The position numbers and the translations under genes were made by a program. The notes beneath the pieces were generated by a model. The model saw only the letters and a list, made by a program, of their open reading frames with translations, searched no databases and was not told where the DNA came from. DNA of 64,000 nucleotides from Notospermus geniculatus (lineage: Eukaryota; Nemertea; Pilidiophora; Heteronemertea; Lineidae). Positions 22,804-33,940 of this stretch are shown one piece after another (position 1 is the stretch's first letter; every line of letters starts with the position of its first letter). The DNA is taken from the NCBI GenBank assembly GCA_002633025.1, contig NMRB01000392.1, forward strand, positions 268,539-332,538, in the 5' to 3' direction.

Positions 22804-23877
22804 ATTGTCACATCATGCCCTGGCAAACCTTAACAATTGAAAAGCTGTGGCTCTACCTGAGTTCAAGATGATGTTCGTTGGCCCCTAAAGGCTGGGTCAT
22901 ATACTCCGTCCGAATTTTACGCCGACTATGATCAATTTCAATGTGTGTGCACATTCACGTCTTGGAAATCTGCGATCAGTTTCATGATGCGCTTGACGGT
23001 CCGCGAACAAGTATGCATTGGCCCTTATCGTCATGTAGGCCTATGGTCCATTGAAAAGCCCTTTATAGTATATTGATCCAGGACATTACTGTTTCTGACC
23101 ATACCCCCACCCCATTATCTTCAATTTTGGACTTAGTCACTTTTCCGAGTTCAGGTATGGGACAGGTAAGTGGGAATTTAGAGTAAATAAAAGATTTAAT
23201 CGATAGATTTGACAAATAACGCATGATTTCATCCACACATTACTAAAATGACTGCCGCGGCTTAAGGCGGTGACAGACTGGTCCGTATACGATCCGGTCC
23301 GCTGCTTCACTTGAATCACGTTCTACTCATTTCGTTTTGATGTGACAGACTGGTGCGTATCCGATCCGACACGGCACGTCAACCCGCACCAAATCCACCG
23401 GGTGGGCGATTTTTACGGACTGCGGATACACAACGCTGACCTTTTATGGACATTTTTCCTATTAATCCTAATTATTCCTATTTTTCTGAGTCGGACGAAT
23501 TGCTTCCTTCTTGATAAGCGGCCATGGCTGAAATGACCGTGTGCTGTAGACTTGTCGCACCAATCTCGTACCCAGATCTACATCATCCGAGGATATCTCT
23601 GGAAAGGGCTGGCGAGTTGTCCAAAATTTCTGGACAACCGCTGGCAGCGTGCCAAAATGTTTGTTTCCCACAATATTTCGTTCTTCGATGACTGAAAAAG
23701 ATCATATATTCCTAAAAAGCCATATAATACACACAAAACACGAAGTTGTTTGAGTATTAGAGCAATGGGGCTATCCAGAATATATTTCAACCTCTCGCTA
23801 ATAGGGGTCTCTACTGTACTATAAGTTATACTGTCCACTTTCTGTTCAGTGAGTTTCATTGTTTATCAGTTCTTTGG

Positions 23878-24530
23878 GATGTTTGACCTTGACCTCTGAC
23901 CTTGACCTTGACCTATGATCATCAGGGTTATTACATAATCGAAATTGGCATCCTAAATAACTTAAATATGGGTTTTATCAAACTTTTACTGCTACCACAG
24001 ACAGAGACATTTCAAATGATCAAGTTTGACCTTGACCTGATCATCAAGGTCATTGCATAATCGAAATGGGCATGCTCAATAACCTAAGTGTGGGTGATAT
24101 CATGTCTCTACCTCAACCACGGGCAGAGATATTGCAAATTATCAAGTTTGAAAATATCAAAATCTCATGATATCTCAATCACCTGGACACAATAGGCTGA
24201 GAATTTTACCACAGTCCTGTCCTTGGATACGCAGACATGAATTTAGACTTGTTTCATGTTGATCAGTTGACAGTGTGGCAAGTAATCTCAAAATATCAAA
24301 TTTCGTGATATCGAACGTCGATATCACCATGACCCAAACATCTCAGATCAAAAATAATCAGCTCATTTGATTTCTAGGGTATAAAAACCTAAGGGTAGAA
24401 CTTTTTTCTATTGCTCTAGGTGTTAACTGGTTATAGGAGCCGATTTGTGCCATCACTAAGAGAGTGATGGACAAAATATCAAGTCTGATATGATGATTAC
24501 GTCAATGATGGAGGCATTTGAGGTTGAAAA
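23878..24530. repeat. Tandem units with GACCTTGACCT, partial relative of the ATGGTTCCCGAT family
   Basis: Units of about 120-145 bp begin with TTTGACCTTGACCT and pass through CATTGCATAATCGAAATGG and TGATATCATG. They match the interior of the element at 37609-38665 in the same orientation. Neither end of that family is present, so this is a fragment. Confidence 0.75.
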
Positions 24531-24568
24531 TGATTAAATCACTTTTTCTGCCTGTTTCTGCCTGTAAG

Positions 24569-24808
24569 GGGAGCGCGGTGGCACAATGGTTAGAGCGTTG
24601 CACTCGTGATCGGAAGGTTGCGGGTTCAATCCCTGGCTGTGTCACTCTGTATACTCTCAACTGGCCTGAAATGTCCATGTGTGCGCTTGATTGTAGCTGC
24701 CCTTGGTTTCTACAGAAAGGTTTCTGGATTGGGCTGGGTAATAATGTGAAGTGCCTTGACACTTAAATGTAAAAGGCATTATAAGCCCACACATTATTAT
24801 TATTATTA
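24569..24808 (+). mobile_element. tRNA-derived SINE with L2-like tail
   Basis: The head (about 24569-24642) has a tRNA-like A box (GTGGCACAATGG) and a perfect B box GGTTCAATCCC. The tail GTGAAGTGCCTTGACAC ... AAAAGGCATTATAAG resembles the 3' end used by L2/CR1-clade LINEs. It ends in (ATT)n at about 24793-24807. It would be transcribed by RNA polymerase III and mobilised in trans by such a LINE. Confidence 0.85.
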
Positions 24809-25112
24809 AGTGACACTCCTCTGTTTGATAACTCATTTTTAAGTTTCTGAACAGTCCACTTTCCATACTCTGCCATGTTGCAAACAGTGACACTAGGACT
24901 TATAGTACAGCAGAGCCATCTGGAGGTTTAGTTTTCCCTGGATAGCCCCATTTCAAACGAATAGTTTAGTTGGGAACATCAAGCCGCGGGTGCCAGCTTT
25001 GGTGTGATTCGCCTCAAAATTAGTAGTCTGTCACGGCTCTCCGTTTTTGCTGTGTCGGACACGTGCTGGACGGATACGTATCGCACACGGACGGACCAGT
25101 CTGTCACCGCCT

Positions 25113-26381
25113 TTAGGCCTAACTGGTCAATGACGACCACCCTTGCCGTTCTCCAGCATACTTGTGAAATCTAGAGTCGCTTTGAAAATGTTGACCATAG
25201 ACGTGCGTAATGGCAGAGGGGGCGGAAAACCGAAGGGAAAATCGTCGTTGACAAAACTCGTTCGATCACGTGTTCTATTGCTATTTATAATATGGTGGTA
25301 TATTTAAAATGGCTCCACCATTCCGGTCTTAGGGTCATTCCGCATTTTCATTTCTGTTCCGTTCCGGCAAAAATAGCTATTCCGTTCCGGGGATACTAAC
25401 TAGTCGGAATGAACGCAACAGTTGGTATTTCCCCAATACCTATAAATCTAGGACGGATATGACAAATATACATAGATTATATTAATCCTGTGGATCTTAG
25501 CTTCAAATTGATACCACTGGCGCCCGAATAGAGTTCCGCATGGCTGGTCAGGCACTGTTTAAACAAAATGGCTTGTAGTCCAATTTGTTGCAGGGTTGGG
25601 ATTTACCTGTTGCGGTGAGAAGAGCAATGTTTGCCACAACATTTATTTCCCACCATGCTGGGGCCATGAGATCTCGGCCATGACTGAAACCAAGTGGGGA
25701 AGCAAAAAGTGCCATAAAACATTACGTTTACAACTGTTGTTTTACTTTGCTGAGATCAACATCAAAGATGTTACTTTGTTGACACAGAATAAATTATGTT
25801 TTTTTATCTGTTTATTTGTCTTTGAGTTCTTTTTTGAAAGAGTCACAGCAGTTACGCTACCATCTGGGCATTGTCTGTGAATGTTATGCAATGAATAAGG
25901 CACAGAGTGTCAACAAATGCAATTTTAGGTCATTTTGTTTAAACAGCGCTAGATCAGTCATGCGTAATGGTATTCCAACATGAATGGTGTCATTTTGAAG
26001 CGAAGATCCATACGCATCAGATGACCTACATAGATTTGCAATATCTGTCCTAGATTTTTAAATATTTAAGAAAATATCAACTGTTGCGTTTTTTTTTATA
26101 CACCCTGTATTGGGTCGGACGTGGTAAAGATTTAACAAAGTCGACGTCACCAGGTTGGAGGTGATCCCTTTAAAATGCATCCAACATGAGTCTGTTTGAC
26201 GTCCTGAATCGTTTCTTAAAAGGTCATAACGTACCATGCGATATTTATCGAATCATTCATTTGACAAACAGCAATTATTTTGTGGTTATTTGCGTATTAC
26301 TGACAAGTGTGAATGTATGGCACACTCCGAGCGTTCCTGAATGATTGCATAGTGTTTGCTCGTTGGGCGGTCTTGAGTGTA
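25113..26381. other. No gene seen
   Basis: No exon is supported. TTCATTTCTGTTCCGTTCCGG near 25345 is an inverted relative of 17825-17890, a small dispersed repeat. The open frame 25596-25880 has no motif. Confidence 0.5.
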
Positions 26382-27615
26382 CAGTCCTTCAAAAATAAAT
26401 GGACACAGAAAAATATAATTTTCTCAAAAACGGCCGGAGATGAATCGATGGGGTTTGCTGCATTTGATAGGACATTTGGTTGTGCATCATGATATCTACT
26501 ACCCGGTACTTGGAAATCTGCCGTTTTATCTAACAGTCAGTTTTCCTGATTTACGAGAGGTCCCATAATGAAATTTTTTATCCCGCATTTTCTGGTGGCA
26601 GATTTTATATTGACTGGAAGCTTTATTGAGTTTTGAGTGAATATCAAAGAAATTACGCAGTATTCACTTGAACCTGCAACTTATTAACCCATTTGTGCAA
26701 AAGGGCTTTGTCACCCGGTCTTCTAATACTGAGTTGCCCCATCGACGACCCATAAGATGGCCAAGACAACTGGAATCAGGTCATCAACTCATTTCAGTGG
26801 GCTTGCTTACTACATGTATGACTATGAATAGCTCATAAGGGGCACAGTCCGCGTGAGCTACTGCGAAACTAATGTATTAGGCCAGCCCTGCATAACACGA
26901 TATATAAATACACACAGCACACCTGGATGACCTAATTTCTGTCCGCAGTGAAGTACACCTGACTGCGGACAAGATTTTGCAGTAGCTCATGCGGTGTGTG
27001 TCCCTAATGTCTCCCCAGGCCTGGAGTTACCAGATGGACAATGAATTCACGAATAGTTGACGTCAACCCACTTCCAGGAAAACGTAAGTTTGCATGTCAT
27101 AGGAAATGAACACCCCATTTGAATTAAAATTGCAGACTTTTCAACATGGTCATTGAGTCTATTCACAAAAGCTGATTTCAAAATTGCGTCATGCGCGGCA
27201 GGTTTCAATACCATGTCGATACACCAACATGTTCGAATTCAGTAGGCTTAGTGGTGAAGATCACCAGGGTTTTTCTCCAAAATCAATAAACAAGGTGGAC
27301 AATTTTGACATAAAAATGCTTTTTTCCCACCAAGTAACACAAGATATTTTCATCATGGGGATGAGGGTTTTTCACCATGGTGACTCGTCCTATCAAGAAA
27401 AAGATTGAAAAATTTCGGAAACAAAAAAGCTGGTTTTGGGACCTTATTGTAAATCAACAAAAGTCACTATTAGATAAAATGGCAAATTTTCGAGTGGTAG
27501 ATATCATGATGCACAACTAAATATCCTGTCAAATGCCGCAAACGGCATCAATTTATCACAGCTGTTTTTGAGAAAATTCGATTTTTCTGTGTCCATTTAC
27601 TTTTTTGAAGGACTG
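26382..27615. mobile_element. Mariner-like non-autonomous element, about 200-bp TIRs
   Basis: CAGTCCTTCAAAAA at 26382 is inverted at the other end (27615), with TA on both sides (26380-26381 and 27616-27617). The inverted repeats align for about 200 bp with many differences and share GTTGTGCATCATGATATCTAC. The 0.8-kb centre lacks a DDE/D transposase. Ends and target fit the Tc1/mariner superfamily. Confidence 0.8.
26838..27005. mobile_element. Small MITE nested in the mariner-like element
   Basis: AGGG-CACA--CCGC-TGAGCTACTGC at the left is inverted at the right, over about 27 bp with five mismatches. It is 168 bp and non-coding; GTCCGCAGT/ACTGCGGAC is a further internal inverted pair. Confidence 0.65.
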
Positions 27616-27619
27616 TATA

Positions 27620-27838
27620 GTCCAAGTCAACCTAACTTCAACATGGGCAAAATGCCAAGTTTGAAAACTTGATGTTAGGGCAAACTGGTTTACTTTTCAT
27701 GAGCCTATAGCAAATCCACGGTTGTGCGCAGTCAACAGGTAAATACTGTGGTATGTGGTTTAATCATTGTGTTCACTTTATGGTGTCTGTTGCACTGGCC
27801 TGCCATTTTGCCCATCTTGAAGTTAGGTTGATTTGGAC
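27620..27838. mobile_element. MITE abutting the mariner-like element
   Basis: GTCCAA-TCAACCTAACTTCAA is inverted at 27801-27838 over about 36 bp with two or three mismatches. TA flanks it at 27618-27619 and 27839-27840. Its left TA is directly next to the right TA of the mariner-like element (CTGTATAGTCC). Confidence 0.8.
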
Positions 27839-28356
27839 TACACGAAGTGTGATGGGAAGATGTTGTCAGGGAAGGATTGGACTCAGGTAGAGGGAATTAG
27901 GAATCTTTTTCCCACCTACCCATCAGCCCCATTCTCTCTTCGTTTCTTACGCGAATGCTTGATTGTTTTTCCCTATTGTTTAAATAATGAGAAAAGAGAG
28001 ATGACACTTTGGGTATAACTTGCTGCGTTTTTTAAGCCATGGATCTATGACCAGATTTGATTGCATGCATTTTTCATGCAATTTACAAGAATAAAACAGC
28101 CAACGGGTTAAAGTGGACAGTTCCTTTCTCGAAAGTGTCCACATGATAAGAATTTGAACTCACCTTTGAATTTTAATTCTGGATTAGAGCGATCTCCTAA
28201 AGTGCCAAGGAGATTTGGAAAAAGGAATGTATTCGAAATAATTAATAAAGTAGAACAGATTGTGACATTGGTAGTGCCCGTTGCAAACATTTCTTATGTT
28301 ATAGCATCTACGAATGAAATTTATCAAGATGGAACATCATTTGCTGATCATACCCC

Positions 28357-29397
28357 TCAAGCTTTATTACGGATTCCTGATCGGAGAAATACCGTCGCCA
28401 TCTCGTGCAATTCCTCTTTGAAGATCTTCAAGGTACAGGCATAGATGAGAAAGTTAAAACTGTAGTTCATCATTGAAAAAGAGCTCGCGAAATAACCAAT
28501 CATCAGCAACGTCTTTACTTCTTGTTCAGACCATCCTGGCCAACCCTCGACGATGTAATTGAAATAGTTACAATAGCCCCAAACAGAAGCATATGGGACT
28601 GTGCTGATGATGTAGAGAAGGCATACAAGTAACAGACTAACCAAGCTGTTATCATTTCGAACAGATTTTGTGATTGCAGATATGATTCGTCTGGACTTCC
28701 ACATACCAATTACAATGAGCAAGCTGAGAATGAATATGAATACAACAGGGATAAAAAAGGGTATAACATGGTCCACCATCTCAACTAATAGAAATCTGTC
28801 CGTTTTTGGTAAATGCGGAATATGATAGAAGCAGGCTAATTCGGAAGTACTGCCCCATTCGTAAATATCATAATACACAATGACTACACTATTTACTGAA
28901 CACATGGAGCCGGCCACTACTTGTAAGAGTACGTTCCGTCGGCGGTTTGAGTAGATGAGGTGGACTTGCAAAGGTCGCCATACACCTATGCACCTCTCCA
29001 ATGAAAACAGCACAATGATATATGACGAAATAGAACAAGATGTGCGGTATATGTAACTAAGAGCCTTGCATAAAATCCGTGCCTCCGGAGAAAATGAATC
29101 TTCCATGAAGAAATAGCCATTCGATCGTTCGAGTAGCCCGCTAACTACCCAGGAATAGGCTCCATATATAAGAGTCCCGAGATCGGCAACAGCCAAGGGG
29201 GTGAGGTACCTCACTGTCACTAGATCCTTCCGCTTGCAGCGAAAGAACACCACGATTGAGAGAATGTTGCCGAATATTCCAATTAAGATCACAATGCCTA
29301 TGAAGTACTTACTGGTGAATTTGGCAAGTATATTAAGTATTTTGAGGACGAGTAGATCCTCCACTGGGTATCCTTCTGATGTGGCAACAAGCTCCAT
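28357..29397 (-). CDS. Rhodopsin-class G-protein-coupled receptor, intronless (346 aa)
   Basis: A single-exon seven-transmembrane receptor. TM1 spans about residues 31-53 with the conserved GN at 43-44. TM2 has LAVAD (D72). A disulfide is expected between C110 and C189. TM3 ends LERCIGVWRP (134-142), so DRY is replaced by ERC. TM5 spans about 211-232. TM6 (about 252-276) lacks the usual CWxP. TM7 ends NFLIY (315-319), where most of the class has NPxxY. The N-terminus is short with no signal peptide and the tail is basic. The MEL start is shared by all three intact paralogues. Ligand unknown. Same-strand, intronless, closely related copies at 38708 and 42902 recall lineage-expanded chemosensory or peptide receptors. 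The DRY and NPxxY changes are shared, so they are a family trait, not decay. Confidence 0.93.
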   Translation of the reverse strand: MELVATSEGYPVEDLLVLKILNILAKFTSKYFIGIVILIGIFGNILSIVVFFRCKRKDLVTVRYLTPLAVADLGTLIYGAYSWVVSGLLERSNGYFFMEDSFSPEARILCKALSYIYRTSCSISSYIIVLFSLERCIGVWRPLQVHLIYSNRRRNVLLQVVAGSMCSVNSVVIVYYDIYEWGSTSELACFYHIPHLPKTDRFLLVEMVDHVIPFFIPVVFIFILSLLIVIGMWKSRRIISAITKSVRNDNSLVSLLLVCLLYIISTVPYASVWGYCNYFNYIVEGWPGWSEQEVKTLLMIGYFASSFSMMNYSFNFLIYACTLKIFKEELHEMATVFLRSGIRNKA

Positions 29398-29931
29398 TAG
29401 AAACCTCTTTCCTTTCCTCGCATTATGAATCTCCGTTTTTGATTAAGTGGTGTAGTAGGCAACCTTTCCCTTTAGCAGACGTGCGTTGAACCATTAATAT
29501 AAGGATCGTACTTCTGTAGCAATTGGGGAAGCTTATGTTTTTGAAGAAGAGAGTTCAAAAGAAGCACTGTATCTATAAGTATCCATCTCACAGATAACGT
29601 TGATATACTGTCATTGGTTCATCATCCATATGACATGCACTGATCTAAATTTAAATCATCGATAGTATTTATTTTTACTTGCAGCAAATTTAGAATCAAA
29701 TGCCATCAAAACAGGCAGTGCCTTTGGAGAGTCACGTGGGTGATGCAGTGTGATCTTGGGGATGGGAGGGCGCGCTGATAGTGAAAAACTGGAGGATGAC
29801 CTGAATACGAGGTCCATCTCCGGCTGGGAATGCGAAACCGAAGACCACCAACCTGGGATGTGCGCAGTAAACTCGGAAATGGTGCAAACAAGACCGAGCT
29901 TGATCTAATCGGTTCTTCTTTTGGTCACATG
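29398..29931. other. Upstream region of the receptor; no gene
   Basis: No exon or clear TATA box is recognised in the region that should hold the promoter of the receptor at 28357-29397. Confidence 0.4.
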
Positions 29932-30721
29932 GGCCCGTATGCACCAATGTGGATAAACCTTAGATTAGGCTTAAACTAGGTTTAAGTATGGTTTAAAAAA
30001 TTAATCCGCCTGCACCAACAAGGATTAATTTTTATCCGGTGTTTAAATCACAGATTATTGTAAACCTGCCAAGGGGTAGGTTTAAACTTGGATTAAGCCA
30101 TTTTTGACAAAGTGATCGAAGTGACAAGATGGACTGGATCGACGCTCTTGAACAAGTTGACAATTTTCAATGGCCAGAACGGCTGATTCGAGATAGGAGC
30201 AATCCGATGGAGGAGTTTAGAGATGGTGATTTCCACAAAAGATACCACTTCACCAAGGAGAACGTTTTGGTACATGTAATTTTGGATGGGATAGAAGAAG
30301 AGAGTACACCCAACTCCAACAGGAACGCTGGCTTTTACTTACGCTACGATTTTACGCCACAGGTCATGTCCAGATGACAGGTTGTGATCTTGGAGGTGTT
30401 CACCAAACTACAGTCAGCCGGATAGTGAAACAGGTATCCCAAGCAATTGCTCGGTAGAGGGGTGGGTTTAAACTTGGATTAATTCATTTTTGCCAGAGCA
30501 TATTACAATGACATCGTGTCCACAGAGTGTGACCTAATCCATTGGTAATAGCCATTTATGTTATGAAATTGGTTCAACCATGGATGAACCATGGACAACT
30601 TAATCTGTGGTTTAACTAGGTTGGTGCAGGTTCAAGTTCGGATGATTTAATCCACGCTTAATCCATGATTAGTAAATCTAGGTTTAAGCCAAATTTTAAA
30701 CCACCTTGGTGCATACGGGCC
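29932..30721 (+). mobile_element. PIF/Harbinger element, internally deleted
   Basis: GGCCCGTATGCACCAA at the left end is inverted at the right (TTGGTGCATACGGGCC). ATG is duplicated outside (29929-29931 and 30722-30724), a 3-bp target as expected for PIF/Harbinger. GGTTTAAACTTGGATTAA and related TTAATCC words are repeated inside both ends. It carries only the N-terminal part of a HARBI1-like transposase. Confidence 0.85.
30129..30457 (+). pseudogene. HARBI1-like transposase fragment
   Basis: From the ATG at 30129 the frame shows RLIRDRSNPMEEFRDGDFHK and RYHFTKENVL, the N-terminal helical part of Harbinger transposases. After NRNAGF the frame slips. The continuation LRFYATGHVQMTGCDLGGVH then TTVSRIVKQVSQAIAR, with the family's helix-turn-helix, lies in another frame and ends at a TAG at 30455. 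The DDE nuclease domain is missing, lost with the element's centre. A parasite-only remnant. Confidence 0.85.
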
Positions 30722-31548
30722 ATGATGACTTATAGAGCAGAGGTTACATATACAGCGGCTCAGTTTTGGAGAGATGCGGTACACCAAGCTTTAGCACGGC
30801 CAAATACACCTTAAATTATCATGAACAATAGGTGGCATCTGTGTATTATAAGTTCAAACCAACGCATATTGTCGAATGAACTGCGTCACCGTTTCACGAC
30901 TGTTACGGCCCGCATTCTTGAGTCTGAATAAAATTGATACATTTTGCTACATTCACAACTCATTTGCATATCTGCGTGATGTAGTTCACGGCGTCGCGGC
31001 TGTGAGAAAACACCGATCGCATTGTTCGAAGTTGGACCCGGCAATATTAGATGTAAGATGCACTCACACATACCTTTTGGTACCATTTATATGATTTGAC
31101 ACATCATTTCAATCATTAACATCCTCCATGGCAACATAGAAGGTGAATTAGACAGGATTGAATCATCGATGTGGCCGTTCGAGCGGTTCCACATTTCATG
31201 TGCCGCCGTCTTGGCTTGTGTTAATTTATGCAAACACTCGGGCGCAACGTTTTCAACACCCTATCTACGTGTTTCAAAGGATATGAATTGACGGTGATCG
31301 ATTATTTACTTTTATCTAACGGGTTACATTTCGATTTTGTTGATCAAACAAACATTCTATGGTTAAAACCGAGTATTTTGGTCGCTACGGCGCACTAATT
31401 TTGGCGGGAGAATGACACCCCCACTTTACGGCCCATCAGCGATAAAACCACCGCCGTTCACGAAAAAATCTGAATGTGGGCCGCTAGATTGAATCATAAT
31501 GAATCATTTCAAGCTCTGATTGGCGCAAAGTGTGCACACATGAATTAG

Positions 31549-31925
31549 TGCTGAAAGGGTAAATGTCGTCCTGGGTATGTGCAAAGATTACCCAGGATCT
31601 CAATCTTCACTAAAACAATACCCTGGGTGTACTTTCGGTAGCCGAACATCACCCAGCATCGTAGTATGACACCTGGATTCGAAGTTGTCTCGCCCGTGGT
31701 CACGTGACTGCCTGAAGAATGTCATGAACAGCTACACTCAACAAGTACCGCGGCGCGAGACCGCGAGATTCCACGGGATTTCTAAATAGGACTCGTTCCT
31801 AGGCACAGATTGCGCAAGCTGGGTGATGTTCGGCTACAGAAACTATACCCGGGGTATTGTTTTAGTGAAGACTGAGATCCTGGGTAATCTTTGTATATAC
31901 CCAGGACGACATTTACCCTTTCAGC
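31549..31925. mobile_element. MITE with about 108-bp TIRs and 8-bp target duplication
   Basis: CTGAAAGGGTAAATGTCGTC at 31551 is inverted at the right end, and inverted identity is high over about 108 bp (contains GCCGAACATCACCCAGC). TGAATTAG stands at 31541-31548 and 31926-31933, an 8-bp duplication as in hAT elements. Confidence 0.85.
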
Positions 31926-32547
31926 TGAATTAGTAATCAGAGTTCCCAGGTCAGCAAGTGATCCGAACCCGATGATTGGTCGGCTGGCTACTTTCACGTG
32001 AACAGATGCGTGATCTTGGCGAACTGGCAAATGACGTTGCGCCGTTGGGAACACCGTAAGATGGCGCGTCCCAACTGACCCAGTTAAACCAATTCCATGA
32101 AATGCATTGCTCGTCACAGTCGTGGTTTATAACCCCAGTCCATAAGAATAATAGCACTCCCAAAGACGCCATACATACATCGGCGGCGACTATACCTATA
32201 CGAAAGCAAAGACATCCGCTATGAACCTTTTCCTTGGACTAACAGGGCTGCTTACTCCCCCCCCCCCTCCCCGTTCGAATTAGGGGATTGTTGATCAAAA
32301 AATTGTGGATTTTGGGTCCAAATTGTGGATTTTATTTTGGCATGAAATATTTTTTTTGTGGATTATTCCCAATAAATTGTGGATTTATTATAAATGGCAA
32401 TCTGCTCGTTTTTATTGTATTTATGGCTCCGACCATCCTCTGGCCTGTCCGGGATAGACAGGGTGAGACACGAACTGACAGCACCGATTGTGACTTTGTG
32501 GACAGAACAATGGACTAATCAAATAAATAAAGTTACTCATTATTATT

Positions 32548-32756
32548 GGCACAACATTGCATGGAAATCAAGTATCTACAAATAAAATTCACTGGCAAAC
32601 CCGGCAAAAATTCTGTCTGACAGTAACAATGATCAATTTATACACTGACTAGCAAAAGTAAATATGAAATTACTGGCACAACATTGCCAGGAAAATATCT
32701 ATAAAACAAACCCTGTTCACTGGCATACCTTGCCAAAATTCTGTCTGACAGAAAAA
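32548..32756. repeat. Two-unit tandem duplication
   Basis: ATTGGCACAACATTGCATGG ... TTCTGTCTGACAG (32548-32623) is repeated at 32670-32756 with small changes (GGCACAACATTGCCAGG ... TTCTGTCTGACAG). No coding frame. Confidence 0.7.
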
Positions 32757-32773
32757 TAGTACATACATTTACA

Positions 32774-33940
32774 AAGGGTATTGGTAAACAGAGAAATCAA
32801 GAAATGAAGAAATCGAGAACTCCCAAGATCGATTAGTTAGACCTCGCACGTGTAAGGCCATATAAATAAAATGTTTGATTAGCATCTTTCCACTCTCAAC
32901 TTTTGATGAAGGCGGGAGTTTTTTAAAACGTTTTATTTTGAGTTTGAGGATGCAACTCAGTATGGTAACCACGGTAACCATCTTGATGAGGCCGAATTTG
33001 ATTGGATGTCATGCACTGAAATATACAGGGCGCCACAAAGAATGACCTTGACCTTTGAAGTGACCTTGACCTCAACTAGACCCAAAAGAGGGCGTTACTC
33101 TATCATCTTAGTTCCAAAATCCACCGCTAGGGAAGCAAAGTCGCGGATGATCACTCGGGAGTACTGGGGTATCTTCGGAATACTTCGGAAATGTTCGGCA
33201 ATTTCCGGTTTTTTAGCCATAACTTTTTTGTCTTTGATCGGAATTGGTCGGAATCTTCGATGACGTCATCACTGCCCTTTGACCTTTCATACTGACATGA
33301 TCAGTGGTGTACACAAGCTCAGGATATGCGTCCGTTCGAAAATAGATAGTCCGGACCCATGATTCCCCTTCCTTCCCGTCATTTTTTTAAGTAGGTCAGT
33401 AGTCAGTATGTATGGTCAAAGGTCAGTGATGAAGTCATCGAAGATTCCGACCGACTCCGATCAAAGACAAAAAAAGTTATGGCCGAAAAACCGGAAATTG
33501 CCAAACATTTCCGAGGTATTCTGAAGATGCCCGAGTACTCCCGAGTGATCATCCGCGACTTTGCACCCCTAGCGGTAGACTTTGGAACTAAGATGATAGA
33601 CTAACGCCCTCTTTTGGGTCTAGTTGAGGTCAAGGTCACTTCAAAGGTCAAGGTCGTTCTTTGTGGCGCCCTCTATATTTCAGTGCATGACATCCAATCA
33701 AATTCGGCCTCATCAAGATGGTTACCGTGGTTACCATACTAAGTTGCATCCTCAAACTCAATAAAACGTTTTAAAAAAACTCCCGCCTTCGTCAAAAGTT
33801 GAGAGTGGAAAGATGCTAATCAAACATTTTATTTATATGGCCTTACACGTGCGAACTGAATAATGTCGAAAGACAGAGGTCTAACTAATCGATCTTGGGA
33901 GTTCTCGATTTCTTGATTTCTCTGTTTACCAATACCCTTT
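32774..33940. mobile_element. Foldback element: 1.17-kb near-perfect palindrome
   Basis: The left arm 32774-33296 is the reverse complement of 33402-33940, with a 105-bp loop between. The arms differ at scattered positions. The right arm has a short extra segment (AATGTCGAAAGACAGAGG). They include GGTCAAGGTCATTC-type words and AATTGGTCGGAATCTTCGAT. No protein is encoded. It could be a foldback transposon or a head-to-head duplicated repeat. Confidence 0.9.

Larger units (their letters stand above)
17970..23183 (+). mobile_element. Pogo/Tigger-like DNA transposon with about 290-bp TIRs
   Basis: CTCTAAATTCCCACTTACCT at 17970 is inverted at the other end (to 23183), and TA lies outside both (17968-17969 and 23184-23185). 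The inverted repeats run about 285 bp (to about 18255 and from about 22900) and include the block around GGCCAATGCATACTTG. The 5.2-kb element carries a degenerate spliced transposase of the CENP-B/DDE type. It is itself a host for several later insertions (18974-20004, 21397-21517, 22566-22803). TA target and transposase type agree with the pogo branch of Tc1/mariner. Confidence 0.9.
23265..25112. mobile_element. TIR element with AGGCGGTGACAGACTGGTCCGT ends
   Basis: A 22-bp inverted repeat (23265-23286 and 25091-25112) bounds 1.85 kb. Further GTGACAGACTGGTGCGTATCCG copies lie just inside the left end. No transposase was found. Much of its length is later insertions: a tandem repeat block and a SINE. 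No clear target duplication. Confidence 0.65.

Noticed and set aside
31782-32117. Minus-strand frame with SLADLGTLI, resembling TM2 of the receptors
   Set aside because: Only about nine residues match and neighbouring transmembrane blocks are absent; too little for a receptor pseudogene.
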